Shown: positions 16,777-28,449 of the stretch, one piece after another | Layout of the letters: the number at the start of each line of letters is the position of its first letter | Position numbering within the stretch: position 1 is the first letter of the stretch | Made by a program: the position numbers and the translations under genes | From: JAIVJM01 sp963816985 | GTDB taxonomy: Bacteria > Acidobacteriota > Blastocatellia > Pyrinomonadales > Pyrinomonadaceae | Assembly: GCA_963816985.1 (NCBI GenBank) | Contig: CAWFMF010000004.1 | Span: 4,154,001-4,218,000 of the forward strand | Length of the DNA stretch: 64,000 bases | Direction: 5' to 3' | Notes under the pieces: model-generated | The model's input: the letters and a program-made list of their open reading frames with translations, nothing else | Databases searched by the model: none | What the model was told of the DNA's origin: nothing

Positions 16777-18249
16777 ATGTCCGCACCCGAACAGGAAACG
16801 AAGACCGCGAAGATAGGCATGATAGGGCTCGCCGTGATGGGCGAGAATCTGGCGCGCAACATCGAGCGCAACGGCTACTCGGTCGCCGTCTACAATCGCC
16901 CGCCGAGCGGTGACGAGCCCGACCGCGTGACGAAGTTCATGGAAGAGAACGCGGGCAAGCAGTTCATCGGCACGCGCACGCCCGAAGAGTTCGTCAAGTC
17001 GCTTGAGCGACCGCGCAAAATCATCCTCCTCGTCAAAGCGGGCGACCCCGTGGACTGGACGGTCAACCAGATTAAGCCGTTCCTCGAAGAGGGCGACATC
17101 ATCATTGACGGCGGCAACTCTTACTTCATGGACACGGAGCGGCGCGAGAAGGCTCTCAAGGCCGAGGGCCTGAACTTCATCGGCTCCGGCGTTTCGGGCG
17201 GCGAGAAAGGCGCACTGTGGGGGCCGTCTTTGATGCCGGGCGGCGACCGCGACGCTTACGAACAGATTCGCCCCATCTGGGAAGCGATTGCCGCGAAGGT
17301 GGACGACGGCCCGTGCGTCACCTACATCGGCCCCGGCGGCGCGGGCCACTTCGTCAAGATGGTGCACAACGGCATCGAGTACGGCGACATGCAGCTCATC
17401 GCCGAAGCCTACGACATGATGCGCCGCATCTTGCGGATGAGCGCCGGAGAGATGGCCGACGTCTTCGACGAGTGGAACCGTGGCGACCTCGAATCCTTCC
17501 TCATCGAAATCACGGCCAAGATTCTGCGCGTCAAAGACCCGGAGACGGGCGAGCCCCTCGTTGACCTCGTGTTGGATAAGGCCGGGCAGAAGGGGACGGG
17601 CAAGTGGACGAGCGCCGTCGCCTTAGACCTCGGCGTGGTCTCGCCGACGATGGACGCCGCCGTGGACTCGCGCAACCTCTCTTCTCGTAAAGACGAGCGC
17701 GTCGAGGCGAGCAAGCAAATCACGGGGCCGCAGGGCGAAGGCTTCGACGGCGACCGCGCCGAGATGATCGGCTGCATCCGCGACGCGCTCTACGCCTCGA
17801 AGATTTGCTCCTACGCCCAAGGGATGAACCTCATCCGCGCGGGCTCGCAGAACTGGAACTGGAACGTCAACCTCGGCGAGACGGCGCGCATCTGGAAGGG
17901 CGGCTGCATCATCCGCGCGCAGTTCCTCGACAAGATTAAGCAGGCGTACCAACGCCGCGCGGACTTGCCGAACCTCCTGCTCGACCCCGACTTCAACGCC
18001 TACATGCAGAAGGCGCAGTCGAACTGGCGGCGGGCCGTGACGACGGCGATGCGGATGGGCGTCCCCGTCTCCGGCATGGCCGCTTCCATCGGCTACTTCG
18101 ACACCTACCGCACCGCCGACCTCCCGCTTAACCTGACGCAGGCGCAGCGGGACTTCTTCGGTTCCCACACCTACGAGCGCACCGACAAGCCCGGCCAACC
18201 GGCGGTGCATTCGGAGTGGGAGGAGCTTTTGGATAATCAAAAAACGTAA
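16777..18249 (+). CDS. gnd: 6-phosphogluconate dehydrogenase, decarboxylating
   Basis: It oxidises 6-phosphogluconate to ribulose-5-phosphate and CO2, making NADPH. The Rossmann motif is IGMIGLAVMGENLARNI (about 12-28), followed by YNRPPS, DIIIDGGNSYFMDT and GSGVSGGEKGA. The catalytic lysine is in GAGHFVKMVHNGIEYGDMQ, and the C-terminal dimer region SAQGMNLIRA-like block (SYAQGMNLIRAGSQ) is present. At 490 aa it is the long, homodimeric GND type. The stop codon TAA (18247-18249) is part of the next repeat unit CGTAAAC. It is the third step of the oxidative branch encoded in this block together with zwf, opcA and pgl. Confidence 0.97.
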   Translation: MSAPEQETKTAKIGMIGLAVMGENLARNIERNGYSVAVYNRPPSGDEPDRVTKFMEENAGKQFIGTRTPEEFVKSLERPRKIILLVKAGDPVDWTVNQIKPFLEEGDIIIDGGNSYFMDTERREKALKAEGLNFIGSGVSGGEKGALWGPSLMPGGDRDAYEQIRPIWEAIAAKVDDGPCVTYIGPGGAGHFVKMVHNGIEYGDMQLIAEAYDMMRRILRMSAGEMADVFDEWNRGDLESFLIEITAKILRVKDPETGEPLVDLVLDKAGQKGTGKWTSAVALDLGVVSPTMDAAVDSRNLSSRKDERVEASKQITGPQGEGFDGDRAEMIGCIRDALYASKICSYAQGMNLIRAGSQNWNWNVNLGETARIWKGGCIIRAQFLDKIKQAYQRRADLPNLLLDPDFNAYMQKAQSNWRRAVTTAMRMGVPVSGMAASIGYFDTYRTADLPLNLTQAQRDFFGSHTYERTDKPGQPAVHSEWEELLDNQKT

Positions 18250-18319
18250 ACCGTGACAGGTAAACGGTGACAAGATAAAGACTGTCTTACTTGTCACCTG
18301 TCACGGTTTACGGTTCACG
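18245..18319. repeat. heptamer-periodic palindrome overlapping the gnd stop codon
   Basis: 7-nt units CGTAAAC, CGTGACA, GGTAAAC, GGTGACA run to a centre near 18280 and return as TCACCTG, TCACGGT, TTACGGT. The gnd stop TAA is inside the first unit. Downstream, GTGCGAGCC (18331-18339) and GGCTCGCAC (18384-18392) form a separate 9-bp inverted repeat. Confidence 0.8.
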
Positions 18320-18410
18320 GCTTTTATGCTGTGCGAGCCTGTGCTGGTCATCAATGAAACAGTATGAAAATTTGATTGGCGCGGGCTCGCACGGCACCAG
18401 AATCGGAACG

Positions 18411-18500
18411 CAGAAGTCAGAACGCTGAACGCTGAACTGAAGAATTGAAAGGCTGTTTTTAATTCATCGTTCATCGTTCTGAGTTCTGACTTTGACTTGA
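18411..18500. repeat. heptamer-periodic palindrome upstream of zwf
   Basis: Units CAGAAGT, CAGAACG, CTGAACG, CTGAACT lead to a T-rich centre and return as TCGTTCA, TCGTTCT, GAGTTCT. Same class as 16686 and 26082. Its last bases supply the TTGAGG that appears to be the zwf ribosome-binding site. Confidence 0.75.
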
Positions 18501-18510
18501 GGTTTTATTG

Positions 18511-20055
18511 ATGCAGACGGCAGAGACCATCGTCGAGAACCCTTTGCGCGCGGGGATGCGTTTGGAGCGCACCGCCGAACCGTGCGCGGTCGTCATCTTC
18601 GGCGCTTCGGGCGACCTCGCCAAGCGGAAGTTGATTCCGGCGCTCTACCGGCTGGTGCAGGAAAGGGTCTTGCCCGCCGAGTTCGCCATCGTCGGCCTCG
18701 GTCGCACGGCGATGACGGACGAAGAGTACCGCGAGAAGATGAAGGCGTCGGTGCTGGAATTCTCCGAGGCGAAGAGTATTGACGAGGAGGTCTGGAACTC
18801 CTTCGCGCAGGGGATGCGGTTCCTGCCCTCGAACATCGAGAACGCCGAATGCTATCAGGTGCTCGCCAAGATGCTCGAAGAGGTTGACCGCGAGCGCGGG
18901 ACGCAAGGCAACCGCCTCTTCTACCTCTCGGTCGCGCCGGAGTTCTACGCCGAGGCCGTCCGCCAGTTAGGCGAGGCGGGGCTCACCAAATCCGAGAAGG
19001 GCTGGGTGCGCGTCATCATCGAAAAGCCGTTCGGCACAGACCTTGAGAGCGCGCGCCAGCTCAATCAGGACATCCTCAAGCACCTCGACGAGCGGCAGAT
19101 TTACCGCATTGACCACTACCTCGGCAAAGAGACCGTCCAGAACCTCCTCGTCTTCCGCTTCGCCAACGGCATCTTCGAGCCGATGTGGAACCGCCAGTAC
19201 ATTGACCACGTGCAGATTACGAACGCCGAGACGGTCGGCGTCGAGGGGCGCGGCGGCTACTACGAGAAGTCGGGCGTCGTCCGCGACATGATTCAGAATC
19301 ACGTCTTCCAAGTCCTCTCGCTCGTCGCGATGGAGCCGCCCGCCTCGCTCTCGGCTGAGGAAGTGCGCGACGAGAAGATTAAGGCCATGCACTCGGCGCG
19401 CGACTTCACGCCGGAGCGCGTGCGCAGTGAGTGCGTGCGCGGGCAGTACGGCGCGGGGGCCATCGGCGGCAAGCCCGTGCCCGGCTATCGAGAGGAGAAG
19501 GACGTCGCGCCGGACTCGGCGACCGAGACCTACGCGATGATTACGATGTGGTTCGACAACTGGCGTTGGTCGGGCGTGCCCTTCTACATCCGTTCGGGCA
19601 AGCGCCTGTCGAAGCGCGTGACAGAGATTGCCATCCAGTTCAAGCAAGCGCCGCATCAACTCTTCGGCGCGGCGATGGAGCACACGGCGCCGAACCAGCT
19701 CATCATCCGCGTCCAGCCCGACGAAGGCATCACCTTGCGCGTCGCCGCCAAAGTGCCCGGACAGGTGACGCGCATCCGCGACGTGAACATGGACTTCCGC
19801 TACGGCGCGTCCTTCGGCGTCCAGTTGGCCGAAGCCTACGAGCGGCTGATACTCGACTGCATCCTCGGCGACTCCACGCTCTACGCGCGCAAGGACATGA
19901 CCGAGCGCGGCTGGGAACTCGTCATGCCCATCCTCGAAGAGTGGGCCGCGACGCGCGCCGAGGCCGACTTCCCCAACTACGAGGCCGGGAGCTGGGGGCC
20001 GGAAGTCTCCTTCAACCTTCTCGAAGCGCAGGGGCGGCGGTGGCGCAGACCGTGA
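18511..20055 (+). CDS. zwf: glucose-6-phosphate 1-dehydrogenase
   Basis: It catalyses the first, NADP-reducing step of the oxidative pentose-phosphate pathway. GASGDLAKRKL (31-41) is the dinucleotide motif, RIDHYLGKE holds the catalytic histidine, and FANGIFEPMWNRQYIDHVQI and PGYREEKDV are family blocks. At 514 aa it is full length. ATG 18511 follows TTGAGG by 8 bp. The stop TGA at 20053-20055 lies inside the next heptamer-type repeat. OpcA, its allosteric partner in several phyla, is encoded directly downstream. Confidence 0.97.
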   Translation: MQTAETIVENPLRAGMRLERTAEPCAVVIFGASGDLAKRKLIPALYRLVQERVLPAEFAIVGLGRTAMTDEEYREKMKASVLEFSEAKSIDEEVWNSFAQGMRFLPSNIENAECYQVLAKMLEEVDRERGTQGNRLFYLSVAPEFYAEAVRQLGEAGLTKSEKGWVRVIIEKPFGTDLESARQLNQDILKHLDERQIYRIDHYLGKETVQNLLVFRFANGIFEPMWNRQYIDHVQITNAETVGVEGRGGYYEKSGVVRDMIQNHVFQVLSLVAMEPPASLSAEEVRDEKIKAMHSARDFTPERVRSECVRGQYGAGAIGGKPVPGYREEKDVAPDSATETYAMITMWFDNWRWSGVPFYIRSGKRLSKRVTEIAIQFKQAPHQLFGAAMEHTAPNQLIIRVQPDEGITLRVAAKVPGQVTRIRDVNMDFRYGASFGVQLAEAYERLILDCILGDSTLYARKDMTERGWELVMPILEEWAATRAEADFPNYEAGSWGPEVSFNLLEAQGRRWRRP

Positions 20056-20176
20056 AAGAACGTGAACCGTAAACCGTGACAGGTGACAGGAGAAAAGCCG
20101 TAAATCGTAAACCGTAAATCGTGACGAGAAAGAATTGGTATTTTCTTGTCACCCGTCACGGTTTACCCGTCACGGC
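20050..20176. repeat. heptamer-periodic palindrome containing the zwf stop codon
   Basis: Repeated CGTAAAY/CGTGACR units precede a centre near 20140, followed by TCACCCG, TCACGGT, TTACCCG, TCACGGC. The last unit ends 6 bp before the opcA ATG, so the element fills the whole intergenic gap. Confidence 0.8.
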
Positions 20177-20182
20177 ATTTAT

Positions 20183-21349
20183 ATGCAGACTCAGGAAAGC
20201 ACAGTCACATTCTCGGCGCTGAAGGGCGTTGACGCGGCGAAGCTGGAGCGGGAGCTGGCTTCGATGTGGGCGGATTCGTCCGGCCCGGCGGAGGACGGCG
20301 GCCCGTCGGCGGGCGTGACGCGGGCGTGCGTCTTGAACCTCGTCGTCTACGCCGAGGGGCTTGAAGAGAGGGCAGAGGTTGACTCGCTGCTCGACGCCGT
20401 GACCGAGCGCCACCCGTGCCGCGCGATAGTGCTCGTGGCCGACCGCGCGGCGGAGGAGTCGAGGCTCGAAGCCTTCATCTCGACGCGCTGCCAGATGTCG
20501 AAGGGCGGCGGGAAACAGATTTGCGGCGAGCAAGTGACGATTGAGGCGGCGGGCGAAGTCGTCGGGAGCGCGGCGACGGCGGTCGCGCCGCTGCTCGTGC
20601 CGGACGTGCCGGTCTTCCTCTGGTGGAAGGACATCCCGCACTACGAGGACAAGCTCTTCAACCGCCTCGCCAAACTGTCGGACAGGGTGGTGATTGACTC
20701 GGCCTCGTTCGACAACCCGCACATGGACGTGGTGCGCCTCTCGCGGATTCTCGAAGAACGGCGCGGGACTCTGAATCTGAGCGACCTCAACTGGGGGCGT
20801 CTGACCTCCTGGCGCTCTCTGGTGGCGAGCTTCTGGGACGTGGCCGACTACCGCGCCTCGCTCTCGAAGATTGAGAGCGTCCGCATCGAGTATGACCCGC
20901 CCGACCGCGCCCCCGGCGAGATTGCACCGAAAGCCATGCTCGCCGTCGGCTGGCTCGCGACGTGCTTAGGTTGGGATGTCGAGGGCTCGGACTCGACCGG
21001 GGGCGAGGAAGGGGAGAGAAGCTTCTCGCTGCGCGCGGGCGAGCACGCGATTGAGGTCTCTCTGTGCGCGACAGAAGACGTGGCGGGGCGCGACGGCATG
21101 ATTACTTCGCTCACTCTGCGCGCCGAGGGAGGCGACGAATTTCACGTCGCCTTGAGACACGGCGAGGCGAAGCTGGAGACGGGCGCGAAGGTCGGCGGCG
21201 CGCAGCACGAAGTCGTGCGCGTCCTCGGCTACGAGGCGCGCACCGAGGGCGAGCGCCTGAGCACTGAGTTGGAGATTCTCGCCCGCGACGTGATTTATGA
21301 GAAGGCCGTGACGTTCGCCGCACGCCTGCTCGAAACGATTAAGGGCTGA
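20183..21349 (+). CDS. opcA: glucose-6-phosphate dehydrogenase assembly protein OpcA
   Basis: OpcA-family proteins bind glucose-6-phosphate dehydrogenase and tune its activity or assembly, as described in cyanobacteria and actinobacteria. The 388-residue product shows the family blocks ACVLNLVVYAE, HPCRAIVLVAD, GGGKQICGEQVTI, LVPDVPVFLWWKDIPHY and LSDLNWGRLTSWR. ATG 20183 gives a normal N-terminus; the frame is open upstream only through the repeat. It sits directly after zwf, the conserved neighbourhood for this gene. Confidence 0.93.
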   Translation: MQTQESTVTFSALKGVDAAKLERELASMWADSSGPAEDGGPSAGVTRACVLNLVVYAEGLEERAEVDSLLDAVTERHPCRAIVLVADRAAEESRLEAFISTRCQMSKGGGKQICGEQVTIEAAGEVVGSAATAVAPLLVPDVPVFLWWKDIPHYEDKLFNRLAKLSDRVVIDSASFDNPHMDVVRLSRILEERRGTLNLSDLNWGRLTSWRSLVASFWDVADYRASLSKIESVRIEYDPPDRAPGEIAPKAMLAVGWLATCLGWDVEGSDSTGGEEGERSFSLRAGEHAIEVSLCATEDVAGRDGMITSLTLRAEGGDEFHVALRHGEAKLETGAKVGGAQHEVVRVLGYEARTEGERLSTELEILARDVIYEKAVTFAARLLETIKG

Positions 21350-21389
21350 ACGACACTTTCACATTTCAGGGAGCCTCGCGAACCGAACC

Positions 21390-22379
21390 ATGATTATCGC
21401 CGGAGACATCGGGGGAACGAAAACCAACGTCGCCTTGTACGAGGCCGAGGGCGACCGCCTCGGCGGGGTCGTCGCCCTTCAAAGCTTTCCGAGCGGCAAA
21501 TACCCCTCGCTCGAAGCCATCCTCGAAGAGTTCCTTCTAGCCCACAAGGACGCGCGGTTGACCGGCGCGTGCTTCGGCGTGGCCGGCCCCGTCGTCGGCA
21601 ACAGCGTGGACGCGACCAACCTCCCCTGGGACGTGAGGGCCGAAGTCCTCGCCGAGATTTTGAAGGTCGAGAGCGTCCGCCTCATCAACGACCTCGAAGC
21701 CACCGCCTACGGCATCGAAGTCCTCGAACACTCGCGCCTCCTCACGCTCAGCGAGGGCAACGGCAACTGGCACGGCCACCGCGCGCTCATCGCCGCCGGG
21801 ACGGGGCTCGGCATGGGGGGCATCTACTTCGACGGCCTGCACTATCACCCGATGGCCTCCGAGGGCGGCCACGCCGACTTCTCCCCGCGCGACGAGCGCG
21901 AGTACCAGCTTTTGGTCTATCTCAAGGAACAACTGAACGGGCGCGTGAGCTGCGAGCGCGTGGTGTCGGGGATGGGCCTCTACAACATCTACTCGTTTTT
22001 GCGCGACCGGAAGATTTTCGAGGAGCCCGCGTGGCTCGCCGAAGAGATCGCGGCGGGCGACAAGAGCGCCGCCATCTCGAAAGCCGCGCTCGCGGGCAAG
22101 GCCGAAATCGCCGTCGAGACGCTCGACATGTTCGTCGCGGCCTACGGGGCGATGGCCGGCAATCTGGCGCTCACCTTCAAGTCGAGCGGCGGCCTCTACG
22201 TCGGCGGCGGCATCGCCCCGAAGATCATCGAGAAGCTCAAAGACGGCGTCTTCATGCGCAACTACGCGGACAAGGGGCGGATGACCGGCCTCGTCGAGTC
22301 AATCCCGGTGCGCGTCATCCTCGACGACAAGACCGCGCTCAACGGCGCGGCGTTCTGTGCACTCATCGAAACGAACTGA
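21390..22379 (+). CDS. glk: glucokinase
   Basis: It phosphorylates glucose with ATP to glucose-6-phosphate, feeding zwf and pgi of the same operon. The 329-residue protein has the ASKHA phosphate-1 loop GDIGGTKTNVALYE (5-18), GACFGVAGPV, the catalytic LINDLEATAYG region, AAGTGLGMG, and GGLYVGGGIAPKI near the C-terminus. The sequence resembles the E. coli Glk family rather than ROK repressor-kinases: no ROK zinc motif is seen. It ends 5 bp before pgl, so the two are co-translated. Confidence 0.95.
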   Translation: MIIAGDIGGTKTNVALYEAEGDRLGGVVALQSFPSGKYPSLEAILEEFLLAHKDARLTGACFGVAGPVVGNSVDATNLPWDVRAEVLAEILKVESVRLINDLEATAYGIEVLEHSRLLTLSEGNGNWHGHRALIAAGTGLGMGGIYFDGLHYHPMASEGGHADFSPRDEREYQLLVYLKEQLNGRVSCERVVSGMGLYNIYSFLRDRKIFEEPAWLAEEIAAGDKSAAISKAALAGKAEIAVETLDMFVAAYGAMAGNLALTFKSSGGLYVGGGIAPKIIEKLKDGVFMRNYADKGRMTGLVESIPVRVILDDKTALNGAAFCALIETN

Positions 22380-22384
22380 GACAG

Positions 22385-23128
22385 ATGGAGCAGCCCCGAC
22401 ACACGCCAAATATGCGCGTCGGCTCGGACGCGGAAGAGGTGGCACGCACGGTCGCGGAACGCTTCGCCGAGCTGGCGCGCGCCTCGGTCGCCGAGCGCGG
22501 CGTCTTCAGCGTGGCGCTCGCGGGCGGGACGACGCCGAAGCGCGTTTATGAATTGCTGGCGGGCGAAGAACTTCGGGGGCAAGTCCCGTGGGAAGGCGTC
22601 CACGTCTTCTTCGGCGACGAGCGCGCCGTCCCGCCCGACCACGCCGACAGCAACTACCGGATGGCGCACGAAGCCCTCCTCTCGCGCGTGGAGATTCCGG
22701 CGCAAAATATTCACCGGATGCGCGGCGAGGGCGACGCGGCGGCCAACGCCAGTCTCTACGAAGACGAGCTGCGAGCCTTCTTCGGCGACGTGGAGTGGCC
22801 CCGGCTCGACCTCGTCATGCTCGGCATGGGCGACGACGGCCACACGGCCTCGCTCTTCCCCGGCACGGATGCGCTCAGAGAGGTGCGCGCGTGGGCCGTC
22901 GCCAACTGGGTCGAGAAGCTCGACACGTGGCGCGTCACACTGACCGCGCCCGCCATCAACCACGCGCGCCACGTCTTCTTCGTCGTCACCGGCGCGGGCA
23001 AGGCCGCGCGACTCGCCGAAGTTCTGAAGGGCGAGCGCGACCCCACACGCCTCCCCTCCCAACTCATCGAGCCCGCCGACGGGGCGCTCGAATGGTTCGT
23101 TGACGAAGCAGCCGCCGCCGACTTGTAG
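22385..23128 (+). CDS. pgl: 6-phosphogluconolactonase
   Basis: It hydrolyses the lactone made by Zwf. The 247-residue, DevB/Pgl-type protein shows VALAGGTTPKRVYELL, FFGDERAVPPDHADSNYRMA, LGMGDDGHTASLFPGT and LTAPAINHARHVFFVVTG, all standard. ATG 22385 lies 5 bp after the glk stop. With zwf, opcA and gnd it completes the oxidative branch. A long nested palindrome follows. Confidence 0.95.
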   Translation: MEQPRHTPNMRVGSDAEEVARTVAERFAELARASVAERGVFSVALAGGTTPKRVYELLAGEELRGQVPWEGVHVFFGDERAVPPDHADSNYRMAHEALLSRVEIPAQNIHRMRGEGDAAANASLYEDELRAFFGDVEWPRLDLVMLGMGDDGHTASLFPGTDALREVRAWAVANWVEKLDTWRVTLTAPAINHARHVFFVVTGAGKAARLAEVLKGERDPTRLPSQLIEPADGALEWFVDEAAAADL

Positions 23129-23149
23129 GGGAATCGTCTTATCCTCACC

Positions 23150-23380
23150 GCCCTGTCAGGGCGGAAGATAATAGCCGGGGGCAAAGCAAACGAAGTTTGC
23201 GACGCCCCCGGTTGAACGTCAGTAAAAAAATTCGACCCTGAAAGGGTCGCACCTCAACGTTGATACTTCGACCCCTTCAGGGTCGGAATGTTTGTCTGTC
23301 TATTCCGGGGGCGGCGCTCAAGCGCTGGCGCGCTTTCGCTCTGCCCCCGGCTATTGTCTTCGTCCCCTTCGGGGACAATT
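23150..23380. repeat. nested palindrome array between pgl and the GH63 gene
   Basis: Two CCGGGGGC...GCCCCCGG hairpins (23175-23211 and 23305-23350) flank two mini-palindromes CGACCCTGAAAGGGTCG (23233-23249) and CGACCCCTTCAGGGTCG (23269-23285). Outer AGATAATAG and CTATTGTCT sequences make the whole array roughly symmetrical. The central CGACCC pair recurs at 42574-42627. Confidence 0.75.
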
Positions 23381-23407
23381 CTGACTCTTCGTTTCTAAGC
23401 GAACCCG

Positions 23408-26077
<2,670 letters not shown>

Positions 26078-26080
26078 AAG

Positions 26081-26174
26081 AAAGTCAGAAGTCAGAACGA
26101 TGAACGCTGAACTGAAGAGCAAAAAGCGGTTTGTCTTACAGTTCAGCGTTCATCGTTCTGACTTCTGACTTTCT
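26081..26174. repeat. heptamer-periodic palindrome between the GH63 gene and fbp
   Basis: GTCAGAA units, AACGATG and AACGCTG lead to a centre near 26127 and return as GTTCAGC, GTTCATC, GTTCTGA, CTTCTGA. It starts 3 bp after the GH63 stop and ends just before the fbp ribosome-binding site GGAGG (26179-26183). Confidence 0.8.
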
Positions 26175-26188
26175 CCTCGGAGGTTGTC

Positions 26189-28142
26189 TTGTCCGTCTCT
26201 TTCGATTCTTCGGAGATGCCGCTGCTGGAAGCGCTCGCGGCGCGTTACCCGACGGCTGACCGTGCGCTGGCGGAAGCCTCCGCGCTGCGCGCCTCGCTCA
26301 CGCTCCCGAAGGGCGTCGTCCACGTCATCAGCGACGTGCACGGCGAGTACAAAAAACTCCGGCACATCATCAACAACGCTTCGGGCAGCCTGCGCCCGCT
26401 CGTCGAGACGCTCTTCGGCGCGGAGATGAGCGAGGACGAATTGAAGCAACTGCTGGCCGTCATCTATTACCCGCACGAGTCGGTCGAGCACCTCCGTCCC
26501 ACGCTCGAAGACGCCGCCCGCCGGGGCGAATGGGTGCGGCAGACTCTCCGCAGGCAGTTCCGCATCGCGCGCTCCCTCGCCGCCACGCGGCGGTTCGCCG
26601 AAGTCAGAAGCCTTCTGCCGCCCACGCGGCGCGAACTCTTCGAAGAGCTTTTGTTCGAGCCCTGCGCGGGGCGCGGCGCGTCATATCTCGACGTGATGAT
26701 TGATACTCTGGCCGCGCACGACCGGGACTTCTCAGCCGTCCGCGCCGCCTCGCGGCTGGTGCGCAACCTCTCGGTCGCGGAGATAGTCGTCGCGGGCGAC
26801 CTCGGCGACCGAGGCCCGCGCGCTTGACCGCGTCATCGAATACCTCTTGCAGCAGCCGCGCGTCTCCTTCGCGTGGGGCAACCACGACGCCTCTTGGATG
26901 GGCGCGTGCCTCGGCCACGAGGCTCTAATCGCCACGGTGCTCCGCATCTCGCTGCGCTACCGTCGTCTCTCGCAGCTCGAAGAGGGCTACGGCATCACGC
27001 TCGCGCCGCTCGAAAGACTCGCGCGGACGGTCTACGCGGACGACCCCGCCGAGTGCTTCAAGGCGAAGGGGACGGGCCTGCGCGACGACCTCCTGATGGC
27101 GCGGATGCAGAAGGCAGTCGCCGTCCTCCAGTTCAAGCTCGAAGGACAGGTCGTCGCCCGCCGCCCCGAATGGGGGATGGAAGCGCGCTGCCTCCTTCAT
27201 CGGATAGACGCGCGCGCGGGCACGGTCGAGATAGACGGAAGCACGCACCCGCTGCGCGACACGCACCTCCCGACCGTCAACCCGGAAGACCCATACGCTT
27301 TGAGCGCGGAAGAGAGCGCGTGCATGGAGCGTCTGCGCGAGTCGTTCGTTTCAAGCTCTCCGCTCTGGCGGCACATGTCGGAGGTGGTGCGTCACGGCGC
27401 GGTGTGGCTGCGGCGCGACGAGGCGCTCATCTTCCACGGCTGCGTGCCCGTGGACGAAGAAGGCGAGCCCCTCGCGCTCGAAGTCGAAGGGCAGACCTTC
27501 GCGGGCCGCGTCCTCTTCGACGCGCTCGACCGCGTCGTCCGCCGCCTCTTCCGCAGGGGCGCGCAGACTTCGAGCCGCGACGCCGACTGGCTCTGGTATC
27601 TCTGGACAGGCCCGCGCTCGCCGCTCTTCGGCAAAGACCGGATGGCGACCTTCGAGACCTACTTCGTCGAGGACAAGGCGACGCACGCGGAGCAGAAGAA
27701 CCCTTACTTCCGTCTGCTCCACGACGCGGATTTCTGCGCGCGCGTGTCGAGCGAGTTCGGCGTGCGCGAAGGGATGATCGTCAACGGTCACGTCCCCGTG
27801 CGGGTCGAGCGCGGCGAAGAGCCGGTCAAGCGGGGCGGGCACGCCGTGACCATTGACGGCGCGTTCTCCGAAGCCTACGGCGACCGGGGCTACACGCTCA
27901 TCCTCGGCCCCGGAGGCGTGGCGCTCGCCGAGCATCATCACTTCGAGTCAATCGGCGACGCCATCACGGCGGGCGCGGACATCGTGCCGAAGGTCACGAC
28001 GCTGCGCGCCTACGACCCGCCGCGCACCGTGGCCGACACCGAAGAGGGCGCTTCGATTCGCCGCCACGCCGCCGCGCTCGAACGGCTCGCCAACGCCTAC
28101 GAGCAGGGTCTTCTGCTCGAAGACTCCGGCCCCCCGCACTGA
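26189..28142 (+). CDS. fbp: fructose-1,6-bisphosphatase class III, split by one frameshift
   Basis: It dephosphorylates fructose-1,6-bisphosphate to fructose-6-phosphate. The class III enzyme is a ~650-residue calcineurin-fold protein, and both halves match. VHVISDVHGEYKKLRHI and VAGDLGDRGPR are in the first frame (26189-26827); FAWGNHDASWMGA and YFVEDKATHAEQKNPYF are in the second (to 28142). One surplus G in the GCGCGC run at about 26822 puts a TGA in the middle of the metal-binding core; removing it restores GPRLDRVIEYLL. The TTG start at 26189 has GGAGG 5 bp upstream. It closes the carbohydrate block and would return triose products of the pentose pathway to hexose phosphate. As sequenced, only a truncated protein could be made. 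Confidence 0.9.
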
Positions 28143-28189
28143 GCTTCGGCGGCGCGCGAACCGTCCCGCGCTACCCGCGCCAGCGGTCA

Positions 28190-28218
28190 TTGATTCTCCA
28201 CGGGCGGCGTGATAATCT
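28190..28218 (+). promoter_or_regulatory. candidate promoter for the metzincin gene
   Basis: TTGATT (28190-28195) and TAATCT (28213-28218) with 17-bp spacing would start a leader of about 225 nt. The gap 28143-28449 holds no supportable gene. TTGTACGGA (28327-28335) and TCCGTACAA (28408-28416) are exact complements across a 72-nt loop in this leader. Confidence 0.35.
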
Positions 28219-28449
28219 CCGCGCCGCTCTTGCCCTCATCCAATCTACGAACCTTCAGGGACGCGCCTCGCAACCGTCAGCGTTAATCCGCAGAACCTCG
28301 CTCTAGGACTCCGCTGTCCATTCTCGTTGTACGGAATCCAAGACCGCCGCTTCCTCGGACTGCCACCTCGCGGATGAAGACTCAACCCGGAGAGTGCTTT
28401 ACCCGGCTCCGTACAAACCCCCGACCGGTACTCAAAGGAGAGAAGCATA

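Noticed and set aside
16686..20176. Heptamer repeats considered as a CRISPR array
   Set aside because: Units are 7 bp, vary in sequence, have no spacers of constant length and form palindromes. No cas genes are present.
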